Shown here piece by piece: positions 17,833 through 27,622 of a stretch of 64,000 nucleotides of DNA. The notes under the pieces are model-generated. The model did no database searches and was not told the DNA's origin. It saw nothing but the letters and a program-made list of their open reading frames with translations. The position numbers and the translations under genes are program-made. Position 1 is the first letter of the stretch; each line of letters opens with the position of its first letter. This stretch comes from Aureivirga marina (GTDB lineage Bacteria > Bacteroidota > Bacteroidia > Flavobacteriales > Flavobacteriaceae): positions 186,001 through 250,000 of the forward strand of contig NZ_JADPIB010000001.1 of the NCBI RefSeq assembly GCF_015767265.1, read 5' to 3'.

Positions 17833-18687
17833 ATGCAAAATACTATTACTGAAACTAAAGAAACTTGGAGAACTATTGGAATTTTCCTTGTTATTGTAAC
17901 CATTTTAAGCGCAATTTTTCATTATGCAATCGTAAATTTATATCCATCCAGGATTTATATTGGCGGATTAATGTGGTGTCCTGCAATTGCAACTTTCATC
18001 ACTTTAAAAATTAAAAAACGCCCTATTTATTCTTTAAAATGGAATTGGGGAAATTGGAAATATATTCGATTATCCTATCTAACTCCAGCTCTATATGCAA
18101 CAATCACCTATCTTTTAATTTGGCTTTTAGGCTTTGGAGACATAGCTAATTCGGAAACTTTACAAAGTTGGGCAAAAGAAATTGGGCTGATTGGAATCGG
18201 AACTTTAAGTACAACTTCTATTGTAATTATAGGAATTCTTTTAGTTGGAACTATCAGTGTAATCAGAGCATCTGCAACAGTTTTAGGAGAAGAAATTGGT
18301 TGGCGAGGCTTTTTTATTTTTGAATTAAGAAAAGTTCTTTCATTTACTGGAGTTTCATTATTTAGTGGTTTCATTTGGGCAACTTGGCATTGGCCATTAA
18401 TTGTTTATTATGGTGGAAATATCGCTTTAGAATTGACAACATTTTATATCGTAATCATTTCTATGTCGTTTATGATGACTTATTACACTTTTAAAGCAAA
18501 AAGTCTTTGGCCAGCAGTAATTTTCCATGCAGTGAGCAATATATATATTCAAAAAATATTGCCAGAATTAACAATTGAAAAAGAAGGAATGAGACTATGG
18601 TATGGCGAATATGGAATTATGTTCGCAATTGTAACTTTTGTCTTTGGAATTTATTTCTGGAGAAAAGCTATTAAAGAAAAAATGTAA
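17833..18687 (+). CDS. CPBP family intramembrane metalloprotease (CAAX protease/Rce1-like)
   Basis: The 284-aa protein has seven to eight hydrophobic segments. The family motifs are present: EEIGWRGFF near residue 153 (EExxxR, the catalytic Glu pair), WATWHWP near 177 (FxxxH-type histidine), and IFHAVSN near 235 (HxxxN). Such proteins are glutamic-type membrane proteases related to Rce1. In bacteria many process or protect against peptides, including bacteriocin maturation or immunity. No bacteriocin-like gene is adjacent, so the substrate is unknown. It opens an accessory-looking block of membrane and lipoprotein genes. Confidence 0.9.
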   Translation: MQNTITETKETWRTIGIFLVIVTILSAIFHYAIVNLYPSRIYIGGLMWCPAIATFITLKIKKRPIYSLKWNWGNWKYIRLSYLTPALYATITYLLIWLLGFGDIANSETLQSWAKEIGLIGIGTLSTTSIVIIGILLVGTISVIRASATVLGEEIGWRGFFIFELRKVLSFTGVSLFSGFIWATWHWPLIVYYGGNIALELTTFYIVIISMSFMMTYYTFKAKSLWPAVIFHAVSNIYIQKILPELTIEKEGMRLWYGEYGIMFAIVTFVFGIYFWRKAIKEKM

Positions 18688-18707
18688 ATCATTTTAAAAA
18701 TGATTTT
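18686..18707 (+). terminator. Short stem-loop overlapping the CPBP stop codon
   Basis: AAATCATTTT pairs with AAAATGATTT around a minimal loop and is followed by TTCT. It is a weak terminator candidate for the CPBP gene. Confidence 0.4.
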
Positions 18708-18753
18708 CTATCCATAATAATGCAAAATCGATTATATATTTAATATAAAAACT

Positions 18754-19107
18754 ATGAGACAAGAAAAATTATTCGGAATTAGTTTTACATTATCTTTTTT
18801 AGGATTAATAATAACATCATATAATATAGAAGGTAAAAGTTTAAGTTCTCTAGGTATGTATCTAGTTAATTATTTTTTTCCAATTATTATTTCTTCATTT
18901 ATTTATTGCGCATTTATTCTAATTTTAGAGTTTATTAAAATAGTTCATTTAAAAATTATATTAAGTTTTATTCCAATTATAGCAATATTTATCATTTCTA
19001 TTTCAGGAATTGACTCCCAAAATTCATTTTTTTTAAAGTTGGAATCCATTTGTTTGGGAGTTACAAATATAATTTGGTCTTATAATATTTTATCTAAAAA
19101 AACATAA
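18754..19107 (+). CDS. Hypothetical membrane protein, 117 aa
   Basis: Four hydrophobic stretches (about residues 8-24, 35-56, 63-82 and 95-112) make this a small polytopic inner-membrane protein. It has no recognisable motif. The start is preceded by an AT-rich 66-nt gap after the CPBP gene. Its base composition and codon use are AT-rich like the neighbouring hypothetical genes. Function unknown; it could belong with the CPBP protease upstream. Confidence 0.6.
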   Translation: MRQEKLFGISFTLSFLGLIITSYNIEGKSLSSLGMYLVNYFFPIIISSFIYCAFILILEFIKIVHLKIILSFIPIIAIFIISISGIDSQNSFFLKLESICLGVTNIIWSYNILSKKT

Positions 19108-19189
19108 GAATTATTAAAAGAATATGGATTCTAATCCAACACAATTTTATTTTTTGTTTATCTTACGCAAATAAATTTAAATGTAAAAA

Positions 19190-20107
19190 ATGACTACTGA
19201 AAAAAGATTAGAATTAGCAAAAAAGTCTTTGTTAGGAACTTCTATAGGAGATGCATTTGGTGAAAGCTTCTTTGGTGAAACCGATTTAATTTTGAAACAC
19301 ATTCAAGAACGAAAAATTCCTAAAACAACTTGGGAATTTACAGATGATACTGTGATGGCAATCGCAGTTTTTGAACAATTAAGATGGTTTCAAAAAATCA
19401 ATCAGGATGAATTGGCAAAGCTTTTTTCTAGAAATCATGAAAAGGATGTCAATCGAGGTTATGGAGCAACAGCTAGAAGAATTTTAAGAGAAATTGGTGA
19501 AGGAGGAAATTGGAAAGAAATTTCTCAAAATGTTTTTGAAGGAATGGGTTCTATGGGAAATGGGGCTTCTATGCGAGTTTCATCTATCGGTGCTTATTTT
19601 TTTGATGATTTAGAAAAAGTAAAAAGTGAAGCGATTAAATCTGCTGAAATTACGCATTCTAATATTGAAGGAATTACGGGAGCGATTGCTGTTTCTGTTG
19701 CTACAGCACTTGCAACAAGAATAAAATTAAATCAGGAATCTATTTCTCCTATAGAATTTATTGAGAAAATTATTGCTGAATTACCAGATACAGATACCAC
19801 TTCAAAAATTAGAAAGGGAATTAAAATTCCTTATACTTATACAATAGATACAGTGAAATCAATTTTAGGAAATGGCACAAAAATCATTGCGCAAGATACC
19901 GTTCCTTTCTCAATTTGGTGTGCTGCTCATAATTTAAATAATTTTGAGGAATCACTTTGGAAAGCAGTTTCAATTTTAGGAGATCGTGATACGATTTGTG
20001 CAATTGTTGGTGGAATTACAATACTATCTTCAGAAGAAAAAAACATACCTCAACTTTGGGTAAATTCTGTAGAAAAATATGAAAAAAGTATTTTTTACAA
20101 GGATTAA
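19190..20107 (+). CDS. ADP-ribosylglycohydrolase family protein (DraG-like)
   Basis: The 305-aa protein has the all-helical ADP-ribosylglycohydrolase fold motifs: GDAFGESFFG near residue 18, the di-metal motif FTDDTVMA near residue 53, GSMGNGASMR near 123 and GDRDTICAIVGG near 268, which matches the C-terminal metal-binding GDxDT motif. It should remove ADP-ribose from a protein, nucleic acid or small-molecule adduct in the cytoplasm. No ADP-ribosyltransferase partner is adjacent, so the target is unknown. It is flanked by genes without known function. Confidence 0.9.
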   Translation: MTTEKRLELAKKSLLGTSIGDAFGESFFGETDLILKHIQERKIPKTTWEFTDDTVMAIAVFEQLRWFQKINQDELAKLFSRNHEKDVNRGYGATARRILREIGEGGNWKEISQNVFEGMGSMGNGASMRVSSIGAYFFDDLEKVKSEAIKSAEITHSNIEGITGAIAVSVATALATRIKLNQESISPIEFIEKIIAELPDTDTTSKIRKGIKIPYTYTIDTVKSILGNGTKIIAQDTVPFSIWCAAHNLNNFEESLWKAVSILGDRDTICAIVGGITILSSEEKNIPQLWVNSVEKYEKSIFYKD

Positions 20108-20153
20108 ATATTTTGCCTTATATTATTGATTTCTAAATAAAAAACCAATTGCT

Positions 20154-20750
20154 ATGAAGACTTTTTTTAAAATAATATTTAATTTCTTTACCATATTAGT
20201 TTTATGTCTATTCTTTGGAGCTTGCACAATATTGGATAAAGGATTTATAAATCATAACGGACAATATGTTCCGAAGAACCCTAACTTTAAATTAAAAAAT
20301 AAGCAAGGGAATATGGTTGGAGACATAGATACACTTGCAATATACAAAATGGTTGAAATGTATAACAATGGTAAGTTGATTTACCCTTTAAATAATTCAG
20401 AAAATGAATTAAACAGTGTTTCTAATTTTATTAAATTTTATAATAATGGTAGGTGTTTAATTTTTTCTATACCTGTCAAAAATGCTTTTGGTAAGCCTAA
20501 TAAATTAAAAAAAAGCGACTTAAACCCTAATAATCAACATCATAGTAAAAGCTATTATTATTCATCTAATGGTAAGAATGTCCAAATAGAAAGTTTTATA
20601 TATGGAGATGGTCAGGGTTACTATGTTACAACTAATTATATTTTTAGCGAATCAAAAGATACCTTAATAATGCAGGAAAAATACATTAAGATTGTATATA
20701 AAAAAGAGTCTATTCCCTTGAATTGGAGTGGGTATAAAAAAGATTGGTAA
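20154..20750 (+). CDS. Hypothetical lipoprotein, 198 aa
   Basis: A hydrophobic signal segment ends in the lipobox LFFGAC, with Cys near residue 24. The mature protein is hydrophilic and Asn/Lys/Tyr-rich, with many predicted strands (CLIFSIPV, YYVTTNYIFSES). No known family is recognised. It is the first of several poorly conserved small secreted genes up to 22179, some broken. It follows the ADP-ribosylglycohydrolase gene after 46 nt. Function unknown. Confidence 0.65.
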   Translation: MKTFFKIIFNFFTILVLCLFFGACTILDKGFINHNGQYVPKNPNFKLKNKQGNMVGDIDTLAIYKMVEMYNNGKLIYPLNNSENELNSVSNFIKFYNNGRCLIFSIPVKNAFGKPNKLKKSDLNPNNQHHSKSYYYSSNGKNVQIESFIYGDGQGYYVTTNYIFSESKDTLIMQEKYIKIVYKKESIPLNWSGYKKDW

Positions 20751-20832
20751 TCTAAAGCTCAACTGACGCTCGAATAAATAATCAATAGCGCTCAACTCTA
20801 CCGAGTACTGTAATAGCTACTAAAAAAACTAA

Positions 20833-20871
20833 GAGAACCAGTACTTTATTCATTTAAAGTTCTGGTTTTTA
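20833..20871 (+). terminator. Rho-independent terminator
   Basis: GAACCAGTACTTTA pairs imperfectly with TAAAGTTCTGGTTTTT, with one mismatch, and ends in a T run, 82 nt after the lipoprotein gene. A hairpin with a related stem recurs at 22221-22253. The stretch 20756-20816 is richer in GC than its surroundings and holds no gene. Confidence 0.75.
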
Positions 20872-20991
20872 TATAGTTTATAGCTCTTTTCACAGAACTT
20901 CATTCTGTGTTATCTTATGTCATCCTTTCAGGACTTTTTAATAATAAAAATTAAAATATTATTGTATATTTCAAACAAATTACTAAAACAG

Positions 20992-21462
20992 ATGAAAAAG
21001 AAATATAAATTGTTATTAATAACATTTATACTATTCAGTTATTATCAATTATTCTACAAAAGATATTTCATTTATAATGATGATAAATCAAAGGTATTTA
21101 CTATTTGGAAAAAAACGGGACATCATTTTTATTTAATCCCTGGGAAATATTATTCTCCTTTTCTTCCTAAAAAAAATTACATCTATGCTAAGAATCAAGG
21201 ATTCAATGTAGTTTTTAATTCAAATGATTCTTCTTATTACAATTTAGGTATTTATTATAAGGAAAAATCTATTGATTTAAATCCTGATATTAAAGTTTTT
21301 AAAAGAACAGACTCGTTACTTAAATATAATGGAATTTTAAAATCAATATCTTTCAATGGTAGAAAAAATTATATTAAAAACAAAGATAGCTTAAAGAATG
21401 TTTTGGAATATAAATATATAGATACTAAGCGTATTTATGGAATTAAAATTATCGATTATTAA
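20992..21462 (+). CDS. Hypothetical protein with N-terminal signal/anchor, 156 aa
   Basis: The start at 20992 (MKKKYKLLLITFILFSYYQL) gives a basic N-terminus followed by a hydrophobic segment. An in-frame ATG at 20917 would only add a non-signal extension. The remainder is a Lys/Tyr/Asn-rich hydrophilic domain, probably outside the inner membrane. No family is recognised. Directly after its stop codon the same frame stays open for 38 more codons (see the pseudogene at 21463), so the stop itself could be a mutation. Function unknown. Confidence 0.55.
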   Translation: MKKKYKLLLITFILFSYYQLFYKRYFIYNDDKSKVFTIWKKTGHHFYLIPGKYYSPFLPKKNYIYAKNQGFNVVFNSNDSSYYNLGIYYKEKSIDLNPDIKVFKRTDSLLKYNGILKSISFNGRKNYIKNKDSLKNVLEYKYIDTKRIYGIKIIDY

Positions 21463-21782
21463 TCTCATTCCTTACTAGATTTAGGTAACACTATTTTTTT
21501 AGTAGTATCAATTAACAACCCAAAATGGAGTACTTACCAAAGTGTAGGTCCTATGACGGAAGAAATACCAAGTTGGTAGTTCTTATAATTATAATTTTTT
21601 CAAACCTAATTATATATACTGTCCTACGGAGATGATGCTAAAGATTTCAGAATGGATTCCAACTGTTGAAAAAAATAATCATATAGTTTTAACTCAGGAA
21701 TAAGGCAATTACTTTTATCAAAATGAATGAAGTTAAAGAGTCTAATTTTGATAAATCTGGTTATGATAATAAAAATAAGTAA
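21463..21782 (+). pseudogene. Decayed coding region with two frameshifts and an internal stop
   Basis: Three reading-frame pieces join into one plausible protein. 21463-21579 encodes a piece containing NTIFLVVSINNPKWSTYQSV. A +1 shift near 21575 continues as GSSYNYNFFKPNYIYCPTEM and on to IVLTQE, where TAA at 21701 interrupts. The same frame then reads GNYFYQNE, and one extra T near 21728 shifts it to EVKESNFDKSGYDNKNK, which ends at the TAA at 21780-21782. Amino-acid composition is protein-like throughout. It may be the broken 3' part of the gene at 20992, whose stop is in the same frame as the first piece. Sequencing errors are the alternative. Confidence 0.6.
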
Positions 21783-21783
21783 A

Positions 21784-22179
21784 ATGATAAAAAAAATGAT
21801 ATTATTGGTTGCACTGATATGTGTGACAACAAATGTTTTTAGTCAGGATTAAATAAAATCTTTAAATTTTGTTTTAGTTTCAAAAGATACGATTACAATC
21901 AATATGAAAGATATTAAGATTGATTATGATCGTTCTGTTTTAATAGAAAATGATTTTAAACTAAAATCATTAATAAACAAAAGCATTTCTAAAGTTTATT
22001 TACTTTCGCCTTCTGGAAAAAAAACTTCAGTATTATGTTTTCCTAGTGTAGCTTCTTGGCTCCCAGAAAATCCATTATACATACACGTCATTAATGAAAA
22101 TATGATACATCTAATAATTCCTAACATTATTATGTGTAGCCCAGAATTAAAAGATAAACTAATAATAAGTTCTCAATAG
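21784..22179 (+). pseudogene. Secreted-protein gene interrupted by one in-frame stop
   Basis: The ATG at 21784 begins a good signal peptide (MIKKMILLVALICVTT, then NVFSQD). TAA at 21850-21852 interrupts right after the predicted cleavage site. The same frame then runs open for 108 more codons to the stop at 22179, through IKSLNFVLVSKDTITINMK and SLINKSISKVYLLSPSGKK. A single substitution would restore the gene. An internal ATG at 21904 could give a 91-aa protein without export signal, which makes little sense for this composition. No family is recognised. Confidence 0.68.
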
Positions 22180-22220
22180 TTCTAGTACCCAGAATTTGTT
22201 GAACATCAGAAAAGCTATTC

Positions 22221-22253
22221 AAAACCAACACTTTAAACAAAGTACTGGTTTTT
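22221..22253 (+). terminator. Rho-independent terminator
   Basis: AAAACCAACACTTT pairs with AAAGTACTGGTTTT, with two mismatches, followed by a T run. It closes the decayed region. The remaining sequence to 22441 holds no convincing gene. Confidence 0.65.
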
Positions 22254-22441
22254 ATATTTTTTTCTCAAGTGTTTCATTCTCTATTTTCGTTGTTAACCTT
22301 ATAGGTTGTTTAAAGTACATTACATTGCACTATGTTGATGAAAAAATCGAAAAAAAAGCTTTTAAAATTCTATACAACTTTTGGACATAAATTTTAAACA
22401 GCTCTATAAAATTTTTAATTTTGTTTTAAAACCTTATAAAT

Positions 22442-22858
22442 ATGAAACAGTCTATAGTTCATTTAGCTTTAGTAGTAAAAGATTATGACGAAGCAATTGA
22501 ATTTTATACAAAAAAATTAAGTTTTGAATTAATTGAAGATACTTACCAACCAGAACAAAAAAAAAGATGGGTTGTTATTGCTCCACCAAATTCTTCGGGA
22601 ACTACTATTTTATTAGCAAAAGCTTCTAATGAACAACAAGAAAAAGCAGTTGGGAATCAAACTGGAGGAAGAGTTTTCTTATTTTTAAAAACAGATAATT
22701 TTTGGAGAGATTATGAAGATATGAAATCCAAAGGAATTGAATTTACACGAGATCCACTTGAAGCAGATTATGGGACAGTTGCTGTTTTTAAAGATTTATA
22801 TGGAAATCAATGGGATTTATTAGAACTAGCATCTAATCATCCCCTTTATAACAGATAA
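22442..22858 (+). CDS. VOC family (glyoxalase/bleomycin-resistance fold) protein
   Basis: The 138-aa protein is one VOC module pair of beta-alpha-beta-beta-beta units: VHLALVVKDYDEAIEFYTKK at the N-terminus and TVAVFKDLYGNQWDLLEL at the C-terminus. His7 and the Glu of the last strand are in the positions used for metal binding in this superfamily. It could be a dioxygenase, glyoxalase or antibiotic-binding protein; the sequence does not decide. It is a single gene ending at a bidirectional terminator facing mdh. Confidence 0.88.
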   Translation: MKQSIVHLALVVKDYDEAIEFYTKKLSFELIEDTYQPEQKKRWVVIAPPNSSGTTILLAKASNEQQEKAVGNQTGGRVFLFLKTDNFWRDYEDMKSKGIEFTRDPLEADYGTVAVFKDLYGNQWDLLELASNHPLYNR

Positions 22859-22863
22859 AAAAT

Positions 22864-22898
22864 AAAACTCCTAACTAATTAAAGTTAGGAGTTTTTTT
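22864..22898. terminator. Bidirectional Rho-independent terminator
   Basis: A perfect stem of AAAACTCCTAACT with AGTTAGGAGTTTT encloses a 6-nt loop and has A and T tracts outside. It lies between the convergent VOC and mdh genes. Confidence 0.93.
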
Positions 22899-22918
22899 AT
22901 TGAATATATTTTCGAATC

Positions 22919-23845
22919 TTATAATTCTAATAATCCATTTGTTTTAGCAACCGCAGCTGCAGAGTTAGCTAATTTTTCTTGCTCAGCATCATTTAAGTTG
23001 ATAGGAACGATTTTTTCGATTCCGTTTTTACCGATGATTACTGGAACACCAATACAAATGTCATTTAATCCATACTCTCCTTCTAAGTAAGTAGAACATG
23101 GGAAAATTTTCTTTTGGTCACAAGCAATTGCGTGAACCATAGAAGAAACTGCTGCACCTGGAGCATACCAAGCTGAAGTTCCTAATAATTTAGTTAAAGT
23201 AGCTCCACCAACCATTGTATCTTGTGCAACTTGCTCTAATCTTTCTTCAGATAAGAACTCTGATACACGAACACTGTTTCTTGTAGCTAATCTTGTTAAA
23301 GGAATCATTCCAGTATCACTGTGTCCACCGATTACCATTCCATCAACGTCAGAAGTAGGACATTCTAAAGCCTCACTTAATCTATATTTGAAACGAGCGC
23401 TATCTAAAGCACCACCCATTCCGATAATTCTATTCTTTGGTAAACCTGTTACTTTGTGAGTTAAGTATGTCATTGTATCCATTGGATTACTAACAACGAT
23501 GATAATCACATTTGGAGAATGCTTAATTAAGCTTTCACTAACAGATTTTACAATTCCAGCATTGATTCCGATTAATTCTTCACGAGTCATTCCTGGCTTA
23601 CGAGGAATTCCACTTGTAATTACAGCTACATCACTTCCAGCTGTTTTTTCATAATCTCCTGTTGTTCCAACGATTTTAGTATCGAAACCGTTTAAAGAAG
23701 CAGTTTGCATTAAATCCATTGCTTTTCCTTCAGCAAATCCTTCTTTAATATCAACGATTACTACTTCAGATGCAAAATTCTTAATCGCAATGTACTCAGC
23801 ACAACTTGCACCTACAGCACCTGCTCCAACTACTGTTACTTTCAT
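22919..23845 (-). CDS. mdh: Malate dehydrogenase
   Basis: This TCA-cycle enzyme interconverts malate and oxaloacetate with NAD. The 308-aa chain shows the NAD-binding GAGAVGASCAEY (residues 7-18) and Asp in VVIVDIKEG (NAD preference). It also has the mobile-loop substrate arginines in GIPRKPGMTREE (near 80-91), RFKYRLSEAL (near 150) and the catalytic His in IGGHSDTGMIP (near 175). It belongs to the LDH-like short MDH group usual in Bacteroidota. It lies 39 nt downstream of gyrB on the same strand and may be co-transcribed. Confidence 0.96.
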   Translation of the reverse strand: MKVTVVGAGAVGASCAEYIAIKNFASEVVIVDIKEGFAEGKAMDLMQTASLNGFDTKIVGTTGDYEKTAGSDVAVITSGIPRKPGMTREELIGINAGIVKSVSESLIKHSPNVIIIVVSNPMDTMTYLTHKVTGLPKNRIIGMGGALDSARFKYRLSEALECPTSDVDGMVIGGHSDTGMIPLTRLATRNSVRVSEFLSEERLEQVAQDTMVGGATLTKLLGTSAWYAPGAAVSSMVHAIACDQKKIFPCSTYLEGEYGLNDICIGVPVIIGKNGIEKIVPINLNDAEQEKLANSAAAVAKTNGLLEL

Positions 23846-23884
23846 TATTTCTATTTAATTGTGTTAATTTTTCTATATTTTCTA

Positions 23885-25876
<1,992 letters not shown>

Positions 25877-26071
25877 CTAGGTTTTTTACTACATTTATTA
25901 TAATTCTTCTTGATAAGTTATTAACAATTATTTTACAATTTTAGTACATCTTGGTAAAATTTTTAATTCCGTCTATTTTTTACTGTAAAATTGGGAAAAT
26001 TAGATGGTTTTAATTTCATATTTACATTTTTAAACTTTCTTCTTTGTCACTTTTTTAAAAATTATTTTCAA

Positions 26072-26095
26072 AACTTTCAATTTTTACTGAAAGTT
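26072..26095. promoter_or_regulatory. Palindromic operator 1 at the GbsR/MarR gene
   Basis: AACTTTCA and TGAAAGTT arms are separated by 8 nt (ATTTTTAC), 16 nt upstream of the regulator's start codon. The same palindrome occurs at 26655-26680 before the next operon. Two copies with identical arms and spacing strongly suggest a dimer binding site for the regulator encoded between them. Confidence 0.8.
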
Positions 26096-26098
26096 TTA

Positions 26099-26106
26099 TA
26101 TATTTG
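26099..26106 (+). promoter_or_regulatory. Putative -7 promoter element of the GbsR/MarR gene
   Basis: TATATTTG matches TAnnTTTG and ends only 4 nt before the start codon at 26111, so the transcript would have almost no leader. Operator 1 lies immediately upstream, where bound protein would block RNA polymerase. Confidence 0.5.
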
Positions 26107-26110
26107 AATC

Positions 26111-26611
26111 ATGAAATTAGATGAAGCTAAACAAAAATTCGTTCACAGTTGGGGAGTTTTAGGTTCTAATTGGGGAATCAATAAAACAATGGCACAAATT
26201 CATGCTTTACTTTTAGTTAGTGAAAAACCACTTTCTACAGAAGAAGTCATGGAATATTTACAAATTTCTAGAGGAAATGCAAATATGAATCTTCGAGGGT
26301 TAATAGATTGGGGAATTGTCACTAAGGAAATTAAAATTGGAGAACGAAAAGATTTTTTTAAAGCAGATAAAGATATTTGGGAAGTTGCTAGAAGAATTAC
26401 AGAAGAAAGAAGTAAACGCGAAGTTGAACCTGTAATTAAAATTCTAAATGAAGTTAAAAATGTGGAAGAAGAATCTGAGGAAGCAAAAGAATTTAAAGAA
26501 ACAATCGAAAAACTAGAATCTTTTACTTCTAATTTGGATGGTTTAGTAAAAAAGTTTGTAAAGTCTGATGAACATTGGTTTTATAAAACGGTTATTAAAT
26601 TAATGAAATAA
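26111..26611 (+). CDS. GbsR/MarR family transcriptional regulator
   Basis: The 166-aa protein has the GbsR-type layout. An N-terminal winged helix-turn-helix (about 20-95) contains EEVMEYLQISRGNANMNLRG as the recognition region. A charged coiled-coil-like helix follows (about 100-150) that should drive dimerisation. Relatives respond to choline-like or other small ligands or to stress. A palindrome directly upstream and its twin before the next operon suggest autoregulation plus control of the genes 26699-29232. The inducer is unknown. Confidence 0.9.
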   Translation: MKLDEAKQKFVHSWGVLGSNWGINKTMAQIHALLLVSEKPLSTEEVMEYLQISRGNANMNLRGLIDWGIVTKEIKIGERKDFFKADKDIWEVARRITEERSKREVEPVIKILNEVKNVEEESEEAKEFKETIEKLESFTSNLDGLVKKFVKSDEHWFYKTVIKLMK

Positions 26612-26621
26612 AGATAATAAG

Positions 26622-26646
26622 CTCAATTATAAAATTGAGTTTTTTT
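26622..26646 (+). terminator. Short Rho-independent terminator
   Basis: CTCAAT and ATTGAG form a stem, extended by AT pairs, followed by T7. It follows the regulator gene by 11 nt and separates it from the operon beginning at 26699. Confidence 0.75.
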
Positions 26647-26654
26647 AAAACCAT

Positions 26655-26680
26655 AAACTTTCATTTTTTTCTGAAAGTTT
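26655..26680. promoter_or_regulatory. Palindromic operator 2 before the TIGR01777 operon
   Basis: AAACTTTCA and TGAAAGTTT are perfect 9-bp arms separated by 8 nt (TTTTTTTC), 19 nt before the start codon at 26699. It is the same palindrome as at 26072-26095. Confidence 0.82.
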
Positions 26681-26698
26681 CATAAATATAAAAAGAAA

Positions 26699-27616
26699 AT
26701 GAAAAAAGAAAAAATTATTATTACTGGTGGAACCGGTTTTTTAGGGAAAAGTCTTGCTAATTTTTTAAGTGAAAAAGAATATGATGTAATCATCATTTCA
26801 CGAAACCATCCCGAATATTTTAAGGATTTCCTAGTTTCAAACTGGGATGGTTTCTCTTTGGGAAATTGGGTAGAAGAATTCGAAAATGCAAAAGCTGTAA
26901 TTAATCTTGCTGGAAAAAATGTAAACTGTTTAAAAACTCCTGAAAATTGTGATGAAATTTTACGTTCAAGAATTGATAGTACAAAAATTATTGGGGAAGC
27001 AATGAAATCTGTTGTAAATCCACCAAAAATTTGGATTCAGATGTCTACAGCTCATATTTATGGAGATTCTTCTTCGAGAATTTGTTCTGAAAATACAACT
27101 TTAGGTTATGGATTAGCTCCATTTGTTGGAAAAAAATGGGAAAAAACTTTTTATCAAAATTTACCTTCAGATTGTAGAGATGTTGTTTTGCGAACAAGTT
27201 TTGTAATTGGAAAAAATGGAGGAGCATTAAAACAACTTAAAAAAATTGTAAAACTTGGTTTTGGAGGGAAAACTGGAAATGGAAAACAAGGAATGAGTTG
27301 GATTCATGAAATAGATTTTCAAAGAATAGTTTTAGAAGCAATTCAAAATGAAAATTACTCTGGAATTTACAATGTTTCTTCTCCAAATCCTACGAAAAAT
27401 GAAACGTTTATGAAAACACTTCGAAATGTTTTAAAAATTCCTATTGGATTCTCCTCTCCTATTTGGATGACACAAATTGGTGCAAAATATATTTTAAAAA
27501 CAGATGCTGAATTAGCGCTTTATGGAAGATTTATTAAACCCAAAAGATTAAAAAAAGAAGGTTTCAAATTTCATTTTCCAGAATTAAAAAATGCTTTAGA
27601 AAATCTTTTAAAATAA
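26699..27616 (+). CDS. TIGR01777 family NAD(P)-binding oxidoreductase
   Basis: The 305-aa protein is an extended-SDR epimerase-like protein of the TIGR01777 (YfcH) group. The nucleotide-binding motif is ITGGTGFLGKSLANFL (residues 8-23). VINLAGKNVNC (near 66) and QMSTAHIYGDSS (near 115-125) follow, with the catalytic Tyr region, and a C-terminal DUF1731-like segment ends the chain (IGAKYILKTDAELALYGRF). The substrate is unknown for the family. It is the first gene of a three-gene operon, with 6 nt to the next gene, under operator 2. Confidence 0.92.
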   Translation: MKKEKIIITGGTGFLGKSLANFLSEKEYDVIIISRNHPEYFKDFLVSNWDGFSLGNWVEEFENAKAVINLAGKNVNCLKTPENCDEILRSRIDSTKIIGEAMKSVVNPPKIWIQMSTAHIYGDSSSRICSENTTLGYGLAPFVGKKWEKTFYQNLPSDCRDVVLRTSFVIGKNGGALKQLKKIVKLGFGGKTGNGKQGMSWIHEIDFQRIVLEAIQNENYSGIYNVSSPNPTKNETFMKTLRNVLKIPIGFSSPIWMTQIGAKYILKTDAELALYGRFIKPKRLKKEGFKFHFPELKNALENLLK

Positions 27617-27622
27617 AAAATA

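Noticed and set aside
17833-20107. Defence island built from the CPBP protease and ADP-ribosylglycohydrolase
   Set aside because: No toxin, nuclease, NTPase or other effector is adjacent, and the genes are not closely spaced. The idea has no support beyond proximity.
20917-20991. Longer start of the 156-aa hypothetical protein
   Set aside because: The extra 25 residues precede a good signal-anchor start at 20992 and would place it internally.
22196-22390. 64-aa gene after the decayed region
   Set aside because: It contains the terminator hairpin 22221-22253 and has no protein-like conservation pattern that I can see.
17404-22441. Genomic island or prophage
   Set aside because: The block has hypothetical and broken genes, but no integrase, transposase, attachment repeat or phage structural gene. 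The nearest tRNA is at 37.5 kb.
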